This document shows positions 32,755 through 40,749 of a stretch of DNA of 64,000 bases, piece by piece (within the stretch, counting starts at the first letter, position 1; the number at the start of each line of letters is the position of its first letter). Source of the stretch: Bog-756 sp963704615 (GTDB taxonomy: Bacteria > Actinomycetota > Acidimicrobiia > Acidimicrobiales > RAAP-2). The DNA lies in NCBI GenBank assembly GCA_963704615.1, contig OY969923.1, forward strand, positions 124,001 through 188,000, in the 5' to 3' direction. The notes beneath the pieces are model-generated. The model was given only the letters and a program-made list of their open reading frames with translations. It was not told where the DNA came from and did no database searches. The translations under genes were made by a program, and so were the position numbers.

Positions 32755-34344
32755 ATGTGGACGAAGCCTTCAGCGGTGGGGGCGGCCCGGCGGGGCCGTT
32801 CGCCGGTTGCCCGCATCCTGGCCGGTGGGGTGGCGGCGTCCATCCTGCTGGCCGGGTGCAGTAACTCGACCCTCGCCAGCGTCCACAGGCCGACCGGTGG
32901 GGTCACCGTGCCCGGCCCGTGGGATTGGCCCACCTACGGACACGATGCCCAGCACACCTTCCACGGCCGCACCACCCTGACCGAGACGACGGCGAAGACG
33001 CTCAAGGTGGCGTGGTTCTTTCCCACCGGCGACGCGGTGACCGCCACTCCGACCGTGGTGGGCGGAACAGTTTACGTGGGCTCGTGGGACGATCATTTCT
33101 ACGCCGTGAACCTCCAAACAGGTGCATTGCGATGGAAGTACCAGTTGAGCGCCCAGAAGGCTGTGACCCCCTACCCAGGGCAACAACCGCGTGACGCCAC
33201 CTCTGACGGCGGGCTGGTCACCTCCTCGGCCTGGTATGAGCCCGGCAACGGGATCCGACCCGATCTGGTGATCTTCGGCGGCGGCTACACGCTGTACGCG
33301 CTCAACGCGTCCACGGGAGCGCTGTATTGGCGCCACGACTACACCGGGCGGCCGGAGCTGCCACCCAACCCCAACAAGGACGGCACCCGGATCTTCTCCT
33401 CACCAGTCGTCGTGGGGAACAAGGTGCTCTTCGGCGTCGATGTCGACGGTGCAAACGGCTACCGAGGATATATCGCCGCCGCCGACCTGGATACCGGTGA
33501 CCCGATATGGGAGTTTCAGACCGACGTCGACGCCGCCGGTCACGTGCTCGACGACGGGTGCGGCAGTGTGTGGTCGTCAGGATCAGTGCTGCCCCAACTC
33601 GGGCTCGTCGTGTTCGACACCGCTGACTGCAACTTTTCGAACGCACAGCCTCTCTCCGAGGTGGTCCTTGCCTTGCATATCGACAGCGGACAACTGGCGT
33701 GGATGTATCGCCCTTCACTCCCTGAACTCAGCTGCGACTGGGACTTCGGCGCCTCCGCCAATGTCGGCGTCACCGCAGAAGGTGTCACCACCTTCCTCGG
33801 CGTCGGGGGCAAAGATGGGACCTACTATTCGTTGGACCCGACCAACGGGCGGCTCCGATGGGCGACCAACGTCGTTTTCGGGGGATTCTCGGGTGGGTTC
33901 GTCGCCACGACCGCCTTCGACGGCCAGCAGGTCTACGGCTCCACCGCCCTCGGCGACTTCGGGCGCTTCGAAAAGGACAGCCAGGTGCTTTGCGACCCGA
34001 GTAACCCCCGGGACACGGCCAAACAGGAGCCGACCGTGCACGCCTTCAACGCCACCAGCGGCGCCGTTGCTTGGCAGGACGACAACGCCCCTTCATTCGC
34101 GCCCACCACCGTGGCCGGCGGCATGACATTCAACGGGCCCACGCTCGTGGGGAACATCCTGCAGGTGCGTAGTGCAGCCACAGGTGCGGTCATCGATACG
34201 GTGACCGTTCCGGGCCCGGTCTGGTCGGGAGTGGCAACCGTCGGTGACGCCCTCGTCACGGGTGTGGGCTCGTCCTATGTCGCCCAACCTGCGGGTATTA
34301 CCGCTATCACCCCCGGTGGATCCCGTCCGATCGTCGAGCCGTAG
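32755..34344 (+). CDS. Lipoprotein with PQQ-like beta-propeller
   Basis: Protein of 529 residues from ATG 32755. Lipobox LLAGC near residue 35. Eight-bladed PQQ-dehydrogenase-like repeats: WPTYGHDAQHTFHG near residue 60, then tryptophan-docking blades such as VYVGSWDDHFYAVNLQTGALRWKY, YTLYALNASTGALYWRHDY, IAAADLDTGDPIWEF and YSLDPTNGRLRWATN. It resembles the small-alcohol/PQQ dehydrogenase fold. I did not identify the adjacent-cysteine pair or calcium site of true enzymes with certainty, so it could be a binding or BamB-like protein. It is the second gene of the propeller operon. Confidence 0.82.
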   Translation: MWTKPSAVGAARRGRSPVARILAGGVAASILLAGCSNSTLASVHRPTGGVTVPGPWDWPTYGHDAQHTFHGRTTLTETTAKTLKVAWFFPTGDAVTATPTVVGGTVYVGSWDDHFYAVNLQTGALRWKYQLSAQKAVTPYPGQQPRDATSDGGLVTSSAWYEPGNGIRPDLVIFGGGYTLYALNASTGALYWRHDYTGRPELPPNPNKDGTRIFSSPVVVGNKVLFGVDVDGANGYRGYIAAADLDTGDPIWEFQTDVDAAGHVLDDGCGSVWSSGSVLPQLGLVVFDTADCNFSNAQPLSEVVLALHIDSGQLAWMYRPSLPELSCDWDFGASANVGVTAEGVTTFLGVGGKDGTYYSLDPTNGRLRWATNVVFGGFSGGFVATTAFDGQQVYGSTALGDFGRFEKDSQVLCDPSNPRDTAKQEPTVHAFNATSGAVAWQDDNAPSFAPTTVAGGMTFNGPTLVGNILQVRSAATGAVIDTVTVPGPVWSGVATVGDALVTGVGSSYVAQPAGITAITPGGSRPIVEP

Positions 34345-34361
34345 GCCCGCACATACAGGAT

Positions 34362-34383
34362 CCGCCGGGAACACCACCGGCGG
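34362..34383 (+). terminator. Terminator-like hairpin after the propeller operon
   Basis: CCGCCGG, 8-nt loop, CCGGCGG, starting 18 nt after the stop at 34344. It is a perfect 7-bp GC stem without a T-run. Confidence 0.55.
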
Positions 34384-34460
34384 CAACGCCACCATGTCAT
34401 CGAACTGGTCGGCACCGGCGCCAACCAGACAGGTATCGGCGGCGGACGTATCCTCTACCG

Positions 34461-35261
34461 GTGCGACACGATCGGCGGACGCCGAAGCGATACGACGGCC
34501 AGATCGCCGTCGTCACCGGGGCGTCGTCGGGCATTGGGCGACGGTTGGCCCTGGATCTCGCCGAACGTGGGGCCGTTGTGACCGGTCTGGCCCGACGCAA
34601 GGAATTGCTGACCGAAGTCGAGAATCGTCTCCGAGCGGTGCGACCGGACAGTTCCACCCGGGTCTGTGACGTCGCCGACACCGAGGCCTACCAGGGGGTG
34701 CTCCGTGACGTCGAAGACCAGTTCGGCCGCATTGACATCCTCATCAACAATGCCGCCATCGAGCAGCTCACCCCCGCCGCGGACGGCCTGACTCCCGAAT
34801 TCCGCCATGTCTTCGACGTGAACGTCTTCGGCGTCGTCACCGGCACACTGGCCGTGGTGCCCGGGATGGTCGAGCGCGGATCCGGGGCGGTCGTCAATGT
34901 GTCGTCCGATTCGGCACGGGCACCGGAGCCGGGGCACGCGGCCTACGCTGCGTCCAAGGCCGCGGTGGCGGCATTCACTGAGGCGGTTGCCCACGAGGTC
35001 GCCGGTCGGGGTGTGCACGTGCATGTGCTCTACCCCGCCTGGGTTCCGACCGCCATGGGGATGTCGGGGGTCGACGATGGCGGATCGCTCCCCCCCAAAC
35101 TGGTCCGACGAACCGAGGCCAAGGTGTCAGCACTGGTGCTGAACCGCATGGGTGGGGCACGCATGGAGATCAACGCAGCGGTTCTGCCAATGTTGGCGCC
35201 CATCGGCCGCAGCATTGCCCCCGTCTCCTATCAGAAGGCGATGCGCCGATATGGCCGTTGA
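34461..35261 (+). CDS. Short-chain dehydrogenase/reductase (SDR)
   Basis: Protein of 266 residues from GTG 34461. Classical SDR signs: TGASSGIG (19-26), NNAA, VNVSSDS with the catalytic Ser, and YAASK with Tyr and Lys. The Arg-rich segment after the first strand (GLARRKELL) hints at NADP use. The C-terminal 40 residues (ALVLNRMGGARMEINAAVLPML) fit the larger SDR group found in actinobacterial lipid metabolism. The ribosome site is weak. It stands alone after the propeller operon terminator; the substrate is unknown. Its stop codon lies inside a 21-bp tandem repeat. Confidence 0.88.
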   Translation: MRHDRRTPKRYDGQIAVVTGASSGIGRRLALDLAERGAVVTGLARRKELLTEVENRLRAVRPDSSTRVCDVADTEAYQGVLRDVEDQFGRIDILINNAAIEQLTPAADGLTPEFRHVFDVNVFGVVTGTLAVVPGMVERGSGAVVNVSSDSARAPEPGHAAYAASKAAVAAFTEAVAHEVAGRGVHVHVLYPAWVPTAMGMSGVDDGGSLPPKLVRRTEAKVSALVLNRMGGARMEINAAVLPMLAPIGRSIAPVSYQKAMRRYGR

Positions 35262-35300
35262 ACCTTGCGCCCGCTCAACTGAACCTTGCGCCCGGTCAAC
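35259..35300 (+). repeat. 21-bp perfect-phase tandem duplication at a stop codon
   Basis: Two consecutive units, 35259-35279 and 35280-35300, differ at one base (TGAACCTTGCGCCCG then C or G, then TCAAC). The first unit begins with the SDR stop codon. It could be replication slippage or paired protein-binding sites two helical turns apart. Confidence 0.8.
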
Positions 35301-35483
35301 CCGACGGGGCCGCCTGAACCCGAGTCAGCTTCGGCCGAAAGCAGGAAGGGACACAGGCTTACGAGATTCATATGTTCCGTTCAACAGGACCTTAGGTGGG
35401 AAGAGTCAAATAGACGATGACGTTGGTCTCACGCAGGGACCCGGAATTGTTCGGAGCAAGCGGAACCGGAAGTGGATGGGCAC

Positions 35484-37154
35484 ATGAGCGAGAAGTGGAA
35501 CATGTCGCAAGGACCCGATGATCAGGCTGAAGGCCAAGCAATCTCGGGCGCCGGGGCCACAGAACCCCCTGGTCAAGGAAACTCACTGGAGCGCCACGCG
35601 GGGGCGATACCGCTGCCGGGGCCGCAAAGCGAGTTCCCCCCGACCAGCCAGATTCCACCGGTCGCCGGGTTCGGTCCGCCCACGCCACCAACCGGGGTCC
35701 CGATGCCGCCGCCCCCCGGGGCCTGGTCCTCCACCGGTCAGACACACGATCCCTTCAGTGGGACATGGGCCCCATCGGGTGGGGGAATGCCGCCCTACGG
35801 GGGTTGGCCGGCGTCGAGCTACCCACCCGCAGCCCCGCACCCCGCCTCGCATCCGGCGCGTTCCGGCCTCGTGGCCACCCTGGCCACGTTGGTCGTCGTC
35901 GTGGCCCTCCTGGTCGGTGCCGGCCTCGGCCGGGTCCTGTGGCCCTCAGCCACCACCGCCAGTGCCGGCTCGGGCGCGGCTCCGAGCACCCAGGGCGGTA
36001 CCGGATCGGGCGGCGCAACCTCGCCGTTCGGCGGGAGCTCGCCGGGCGGCGAAACCTCACCCTTCGGCGGTGGATCGACCGGTAACTCGTCGACCGGAGG
36101 CAACTCGTCGACCGGAGCGGGCGGGCCTTCAGACATCTCCTCCATCGCCTCCACCGTCGACCCGGGCCTGGTGGACATCAACACCAACCTGAGCTACCAG
36201 AATGAGCAGGCCGCCGGAACAGGCATGGTCCTCACCTCGACGGGTGAGGTCCTCACCAACAACCACGTCATCGACGGTGCCACCAGCATCAGCGTGACCG
36301 ACGTGGGCAACGGCAAGACGTACTCGGCTCGGGTGATCGGCTACGACCGCACCAGCGACGTGGCTGTCATCAAGCTGATCGACGCCAGCGGTCTGCAGAC
36401 AGTTTCCATCGCTCAAGGCACCGCGGCCGTCGGTCAGGCGATTGTCGGGATCGGCAATGCCGGAGGCTCCGGCGGCACTCCCACCGCGGCCGGGGGATCA
36501 GTCGTGGCGGTCGACCAGTCGATCACCGCCAGCGACGATGACGGCGGTAACTCCGAGAACCTGACCGGGCTCATCGAGATCAATGCCGCCATCCAGCCGG
36601 GTGATTCCGGTGGTTCGTTGGTGAACGCCTCGGGGCAGGTTCTGGGCATGGACACGGCCGCGGCCACCGGTGTTTACCAGGACTCAGCGTCCGAGGCCTA
36701 CGCCATTCCCATCACCACCGCGCTTTCCCTGGCCAAGGCCATCGAGGGTGGCCAGGCGTCCTCGACCATCCACATCGGGGCAACCGGATTCCTCGGCGTT
36801 GGCGTGGGTTCGTCGTCGGACAGCAGCGGCGGGAACAGTGGATCCGGCAACGGGTACTTCGGCGGCGGGTTCGGTGACGGCGGCACGAGCAACGGTGGTG
36901 GCGACAACAGCGGAAACTCCACCTCCGGGGCTTACGTCGAGCAGACTGTTCCCGGTTCGGCTGCCGCGCAGGCCGGACTGGTCACCGGTGACGTCATCAC
37001 CGAGGTTGACGGCCAGTCGGTCAGCTCACCGACGGACATCACCAACGACCTGGAGCCGCTCCACCCGGGTGACACTGTCCAACTGCAGTGGACCGACCAG
37101 TCGGGCCAGACCCAGACGGCCAGCGTCAAGCTGACCAGCGGGCCCCCGGCCTAG
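35484..37154 (+). CDS. Membrane-anchored HtrA/DegP-type serine protease with PDZ domain
   Basis: Protein of 556 residues from ATG 35484; an in-frame GTG at 35472 is also possible. A Pro/Gly-rich cytoplasmic region (1-125) precedes one membrane helix (about 127-150), then a Gly/Ser/Thr linker. The trypsin-like domain shows the triad in NNHVID (H261), TSDVAVIKL (D292) and QPGDSGGS (S375). The PDZ domain follows from about residue 425 (FLGVGVGSS ... GLVTGDVITEVDGQSV), with a Gly/Ser/Asn-rich insertion that is longer than usual. It probably degrades or senses damaged exported proteins. It is followed by a strong hairpin. Confidence 0.92.
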   Translation: MSEKWNMSQGPDDQAEGQAISGAGATEPPGQGNSLERHAGAIPLPGPQSEFPPTSQIPPVAGFGPPTPPTGVPMPPPPGAWSSTGQTHDPFSGTWAPSGGGMPPYGGWPASSYPPAAPHPASHPARSGLVATLATLVVVVALLVGAGLGRVLWPSATTASAGSGAAPSTQGGTGSGGATSPFGGSSPGGETSPFGGGSTGNSSTGGNSSTGAGGPSDISSIASTVDPGLVDINTNLSYQNEQAAGTGMVLTSTGEVLTNNHVIDGATSISVTDVGNGKTYSARVIGYDRTSDVAVIKLIDASGLQTVSIAQGTAAVGQAIVGIGNAGGSGGTPTAAGGSVVAVDQSITASDDDGGNSENLTGLIEINAAIQPGDSGGSLVNASGQVLGMDTAAATGVYQDSASEAYAIPITTALSLAKAIEGGQASSTIHIGATGFLGVGVGSSSDSSGGNSGSGNGYFGGGFGDGGTSNGGGDNSGNSTSGAYVEQTVPGSAAAQAGLVTGDVITEVDGQSVSSPTDITNDLEPLHPGDTVQLQWTDQSGQTQTASVKLTSGPPA

Positions 37155-37162
37155 AGGGTTGA

Positions 37163-37190
37163 GGGCAGTCACCCCATCGGGTGGCTGCCC
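37163..37190 (+). terminator. Strong terminator-like hairpin after the protease gene
   Basis: GGGCAGTCACCC, loop CATC, GGGTGGCTGCCC: a 12-bp stem with one wobble pair and a tetraloop, starting 9 nt after the stop. No T-run, as is common in high-GC actinobacteria. Confidence 0.75.
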
Positions 37191-37238
37191 CAGCCCGCGG
37201 TTCGCAGCAATCGGATCGGGCTCCATTAGTGTCGGGGC

Positions 37239-38120
37239 GTGACCGATCTTGGGCCCGTCCAGCCGGACGTACCCCTCTCCCATCTCCCAGCCGAGGAGAA
37301 ACAGAGACGCTCGGCAAGTTTCGGCGGAGTGGCGACTCACTATGAGCGGTATCGGCCGGGGCCGAGCCCGGCCGCCGTCGACTGGCTCCTCCCCACCCAT
37401 GTCGGCCGGGTCGTCGACCTCGGAGCAGGCACCGGAGCATTGACCCGGCTCCTCGTCGGTCGGGCCGACGAGGTCGCCGCCGTCGAACCTGACGACCGTA
37501 TGCGGTCGGTTCTCATCGAAGAGGTGCCCGGCGTCCGGGCGATCAAGGGGCGAGGCGAGTCGATGCCCTTCCCCGATGACTACGCCGATGCCGTGCTGGC
37601 CTCGTCGTCGTGGCACTGGATGGACCCCATCCCCGCTCTCAATGAGGTCGGGCGCATCCTCGTGCCCGGTGGGATCCTCGGAGCCGTGTGGTCCGGGCCC
37701 GACCCGGAAGGTCCCTTTCTCGTCCAGGCCCGAACACTCCTCGACCAACGGTCCCAGCAGGGCGCCGAAGGTGGCGGGCCCGGAACGGGAGGCGGGGACG
37801 ACGACCCGGACCGGGCAGACATGGCCAGCCTCATCATGGGGGACGCACAACGCCCGACGTCGACTCTCGAGATCCCCCCCGGGGTGCCCTTCGGCCCACC
37901 GGAACACGAGGTCTTCACCGAGGACGTGGCCCTCAATGCCGACGAGCTGATCGGTTTGCTGGGCACCTTCAGCTGGTTCCTCACCATGCCCGAGGAGACC
38001 CGTAACCGAGTGTTCGCCGAGGCCCGCCGGCTCCTCCGCGACCTCCTGGGTATCGAAGGCGAGGCCACCGTTGACGTGGCCTTCCGCTCGGAAGCATGGC
38101 GCACCCACAGGCACGACTGA
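37239..38120 (+). CDS. Class I SAM-dependent methyltransferase
   Basis: Protein of 293 residues from GTG 37239. The methyltransferase-11 type Rossmann core is clear: motif I VVDLGAGTGALTRLL (58-72), motif II acid in AAVEPDDRM, ESMPFPDDYADAVLASSSWHW and the GRILVPGGILG strand. A polar Gly/Asp-rich loop (about 180-200) breaks the cap region. The family covers ubiquinone-type, sterol and small-molecule methyltransferases; the target is unknown. Convergent with the GH4 gene. Confidence 0.88.
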   Translation: MTDLGPVQPDVPLSHLPAEEKQRRSASFGGVATHYERYRPGPSPAAVDWLLPTHVGRVVDLGAGTGALTRLLVGRADEVAAVEPDDRMRSVLIEEVPGVRAIKGRGESMPFPDDYADAVLASSSWHWMDPIPALNEVGRILVPGGILGAVWSGPDPEGPFLVQARTLLDQRSQQGAEGGGPGTGGGDDDPDRADMASLIMGDAQRPTSTLEIPPGVPFGPPEHEVFTEDVALNADELIGLLGTFSWFLTMPEETRNRVFAEARRLLRDLLGIEGEATVDVAFRSEAWRTHRHD

Positions 38121-38129
38121 TCGGAAAGC

Positions 38130-38146
38130 GGCCGCCGACCGCGGCC
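38130..38146. terminator. GC-only hairpin between convergent genes
   Basis: GGCCGC, loop CGACC, GCGGCC, between the methyltransferase stop at 38120 and the GH4 stop at 38168. Confidence 0.45.
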
Positions 38147-38167
38147 AGCTCGGCGCCGGCCTCCTGG

Positions 38168-39451
38168 CTAGCCCCCCTCGGCGAAGAACCTCGGGAGGAA
38201 ATGCCGGTTGGCGGCCAGGAGCGCGTCGGCCAGCTGTTCCGCCCGGGGGTACTGACCGACCAAGGGATTGACCACCAGCGCCCGGATCATGGTCTCCCTG
38301 CTGCCCGACAGGGCGGCTTCGACGGCGAGGCGCTCGTAGGCCTTGCAGTGGGCCACCAGTCCGGCCATGTCCGGTGGAAGGGCCCGCTGGGGTAACGGAT
38401 GGGCGCCGTCGCCATCGACGGTACAGGGGATCTCCACCACAGCATCGTCCGGCACCCCGGGCAGCGCGCCGTCGTTGCGCACATCCACCACCTGGGTGTC
38501 ACCGGTTCCGGCGTGGAGCGACGCCATCAGTCGCACCGCGGCCTCCGAGTAGAAGGCACCGCCCCGGTAGGAGAGCTTTTTCGGTTTGGTGGCGACGGCC
38601 GGGTCGCGGTACTCGAGGAGGAGCTCGGCTTCGAGCTCGGCCACCACCTCGGCTCGCGACCGCCATCCCGCTGCCGCCTGCTCCGCCACGTTCTCATCGA
38701 GGCAGTAGTAGTAGTGCAGGTAGTAGGAGGGCAGAGCCCCGAGGAGGTGGAGCAACCCGGCCGGGACGCCGCTCTCCAGCTCGAGCTCAGGAGCGAAGCG
38801 ACGCAAGAGCTCGGGCATCCGGTCGACTCCGTCGACGATGGCCGATCGGGCCCAGGTCAGATGGTTCAGTCCGACGTGCTCGACATCAACGGTGTCGGGG
38901 TCGACCTCGAGGTAATGACCGATGCGGCGCTGGGTATGGATGGCCACGTTGCACAGACCCACGGCGCGGTGGCCCTCGTCCACCAGGGCCTGGGTCACGA
39001 TGCCCACCGGGTTGGTGAAGTCCACCAGCCAGGCTCCGGGCGCACCCCGGGCCGCGGTCTGCTCGGCGATCTCGAGGACCAGCGGGACCGTGCGCAGGGC
39101 CTTGGCCAGACCTCCGGGACCCGTTGTCTCCTGACCGAGGCAGCCGTAACCGGCGGGCAGGGTCTCATCGACGTGACGGGCCGCCTGGCCTCCCACCCGG
39201 AGCTGGACGACCACGAAATCGGCCCCGTCGATGGCCCGGTCGCGGTCGCCGGTGGTGACCAGATCGCCGGTCCACCCAAGCCGAGAGAGGATGCGTCCCG
39301 CCAGCCCACCGACCGCTCCCAGTCGGTCGGCGTCGGGGTCGAGCAGGACCAGCTCGTCGACCACCAACCGGTCCTCGTGGGCGCACAGGCTGTCGACAAG
39401 CTCAGGGGTGTAGGTGCTGGCGCCCCCGACCACGGCCACTTTGGTACCCAC
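38168..39451 (-). CDS. Family 4 glycosyl hydrolase (NAD- and Mn-dependent, 6-phospho-glycosidase-like)
   Basis: Protein of 427 residues from GTG 39451. The NAD-binding start is KVAVVGGASTYTPELVDSL, and the family 4 loop DFVVVQLRVGGQAARHVDE follows. The metal-binding Cys-His pair is in LCNVAIH and VGLNHLTW. These enzymes cleave glycosides by an oxidation-elimination route that needs NAD+, Mn2+ and usually a 6-phosphorylated substrate. It is divergent, with 45 bp between starts, from a BadF-type sugar kinase, which suggests joint use of an amino sugar or disaccharide. Confidence 0.9.
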   Translation of the reverse strand: MGTKVAVVGGASTYTPELVDSLCAHEDRLVVDELVLLDPDADRLGAVGGLAGRILSRLGWTGDLVTTGDRDRAIDGADFVVVQLRVGGQAARHVDETLPAGYGCLGQETTGPGGLAKALRTVPLVLEIAEQTAARGAPGAWLVDFTNPVGIVTQALVDEGHRAVGLCNVAIHTQRRIGHYLEVDPDTVDVEHVGLNHLTWARSAIVDGVDRMPELLRRFAPELELESGVPAGLLHLLGALPSYYLHYYYCLDENVAEQAAAGWRSRAEVVAELEAELLLEYRDPAVATKPKKLSYRGGAFYSEAAVRLMASLHAGTGDTQVVDVRNDGALPGVPDDAVVEIPCTVDGDGAHPLPQRALPPDMAGLVAHCKAYERLAVEAALSGSRETMIRALVVNPLVGQYPRAEQLADALLAANRHFLPRFFAEGG

Positions 39452-39496
39452 GCATCGAACGTAACATCACCTCATGGGACTCAGCCCAGTGACCAG

Positions 39497-40519
39497 GTGA
39501 GCGAACGAAGCCCCGACCATCGGACGATCCTCGCCGTCGACGGAGGGGCCTCCAAAACCGACGTGTGGATCCTGAAGGGCGACGGCACCTTTCTGGGGTC
39601 GGCCCAGGGAGGCGGGTCCAACCATCAGTTCTCCGGCCTCGACGGGGCCATGGACGCCCTCGGTTCGGCCATCGAGGCCGCCCTGCAGGCTGCCGGGCTC
39701 GACCACCGGGCCCGTCCGGCGGTCACCACCGGCATGTACTGCCTGGCCGGCGTGGACCTGCCGGTGGACGAGCAACGGCTGACCGCCGCCATCCAGGAAC
39801 GGGGTTGGAGCTCGACCGCAATCATTCGCAACGACACCCTTGCCGTGCTCCGGGCCGGGGCACAGTCCGGGTGGGGAGTGGGCGTGGTGTGCGGTTCGGG
39901 TCTCAACTGCGTGGGACTCGGCTGGGATGGCACCACCGAACGCTTCCCGTCGTTGGCCGAGCTCTCGGGCGACTTCACCCCGGGAGGATCATGGCTCGGG
40001 GTCAGGGCCCTGGGTCTGGCGCTCCGGTCCCGCGACGGGCGCGGAGGGCCCACGACCCTCGCCGACCGAGTCCCGGCCCACTTCGATCTGCCCGACCCCG
40101 AGGCGGTACTGGCCGCCGTCTACACCGGTGCCCTCGAGTACGGCCGGCTGTTCGAGCTGGCCCGGGTCTGCCTCGATGCCGCCGCCGACGGCGACGGGCC
40201 GGCAACCGAGGCGGCCGGCCTCCTGGCCGACGAGGTGGCGGCCATGGCCAGCGCCATGATCAGGAGGCTGGCGATGACCGGGGACGAGGTGGAGGTGGTC
40301 CTCGGCGGTGGCGTGTTCGACAGCGCCTACGCGGGGTTCGCGGCGCGGGTCGAAGCCGGTGTCGAGGCCGCCGCGCCGGCCGCCCGCTTTCGTCGCCTCG
40401 GGGTGGCCCCGGTCCTCGGTGCGGCCCTCCTGGGCCTCGACTCTCTCCCCGCGCCACCCACGGCCGAGGCCCACCTCCGTGCGACGGCGTCCACCGTCGA
40501 TGGGACGGAGCCACATTGA
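39497..40519 (+). CDS. BadF/BadG-type ATPase, N-acetylglucosamine kinase-like
   Basis: Protein of 340 residues from GTG 39497. ASKHA-fold motifs: phosphate-1 LAVDGGASKTDVWI (11-24), a conserved GGGSNHQF substrate segment, phosphate-2 GVGVVCGSGLNCVG and adenosine-type VVLGGGVFDS. The DGGxSKTD motif and GSNH segment are those of N-acetylglucosamine kinases (PF01869). The bidirectional gap with the GH4 gene is too short for two separate promoters plus operator without overlap. A frame extending upstream is only the complement of the GH4 gene. Confidence 0.88.
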   Translation: MSERSPDHRTILAVDGGASKTDVWILKGDGTFLGSAQGGGSNHQFSGLDGAMDALGSAIEAALQAAGLDHRARPAVTTGMYCLAGVDLPVDEQRLTAAIQERGWSSTAIIRNDTLAVLRAGAQSGWGVGVVCGSGLNCVGLGWDGTTERFPSLAELSGDFTPGGSWLGVRALGLALRSRDGRGGPTTLADRVPAHFDLPDPEAVLAAVYTGALEYGRLFELARVCLDAAADGDGPATEAAGLLADEVAAMASAMIRRLAMTGDEVEVVLGGGVFDSAYAGFAARVEAGVEAAAPAARFRRLGVAPVLGAALLGLDSLPAPPTAEAHLRATASTVDGTEPH

Positions 40520-40575
40520 CCAATCGTGGGATCGTTGCCGGTCGGCTCGGTCGGCTCGGTCAGTAGTTTGGCGCC

Positions 40576-40710
40576 GTGCTCATCGCAACGCATTCGACTG
40601 CGCCTTGGTATTTCGTTCTGGTCCCCATCGCGCTGGTGGCCGTTCGGATCACCATGCGCTTGCGCAGGCGAGGGGGCGGTCCCACCAGTCGGCCGCCAGA
40701 TTCACACTGA
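40576..40710 (+). CDS. Possible 44-residue single-helix membrane protein
   Basis: A GTG-started frame encodes 44 residues with a hydrophobic stretch WYFVLVPIALVAVRITM, then a basic tail RLRRRGGG and a polar end. This is the pattern of a small inner-membrane protein with positive-inside topology. No clear ribosome site. It fills most of the gap between the sugar kinase and GH13 genes. Codons in the second half are G/C-ending; the first part is mixed. Confidence 0.4.
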   Translation: MLIATHSTAPWYFVLVPIALVAVRITMRLRRRGGGPTSRPPDSH

Positions 40711-40749
40711 CCTGCGACCCACTGACGGCGCGTCTGTAGTGTTTCGTGG

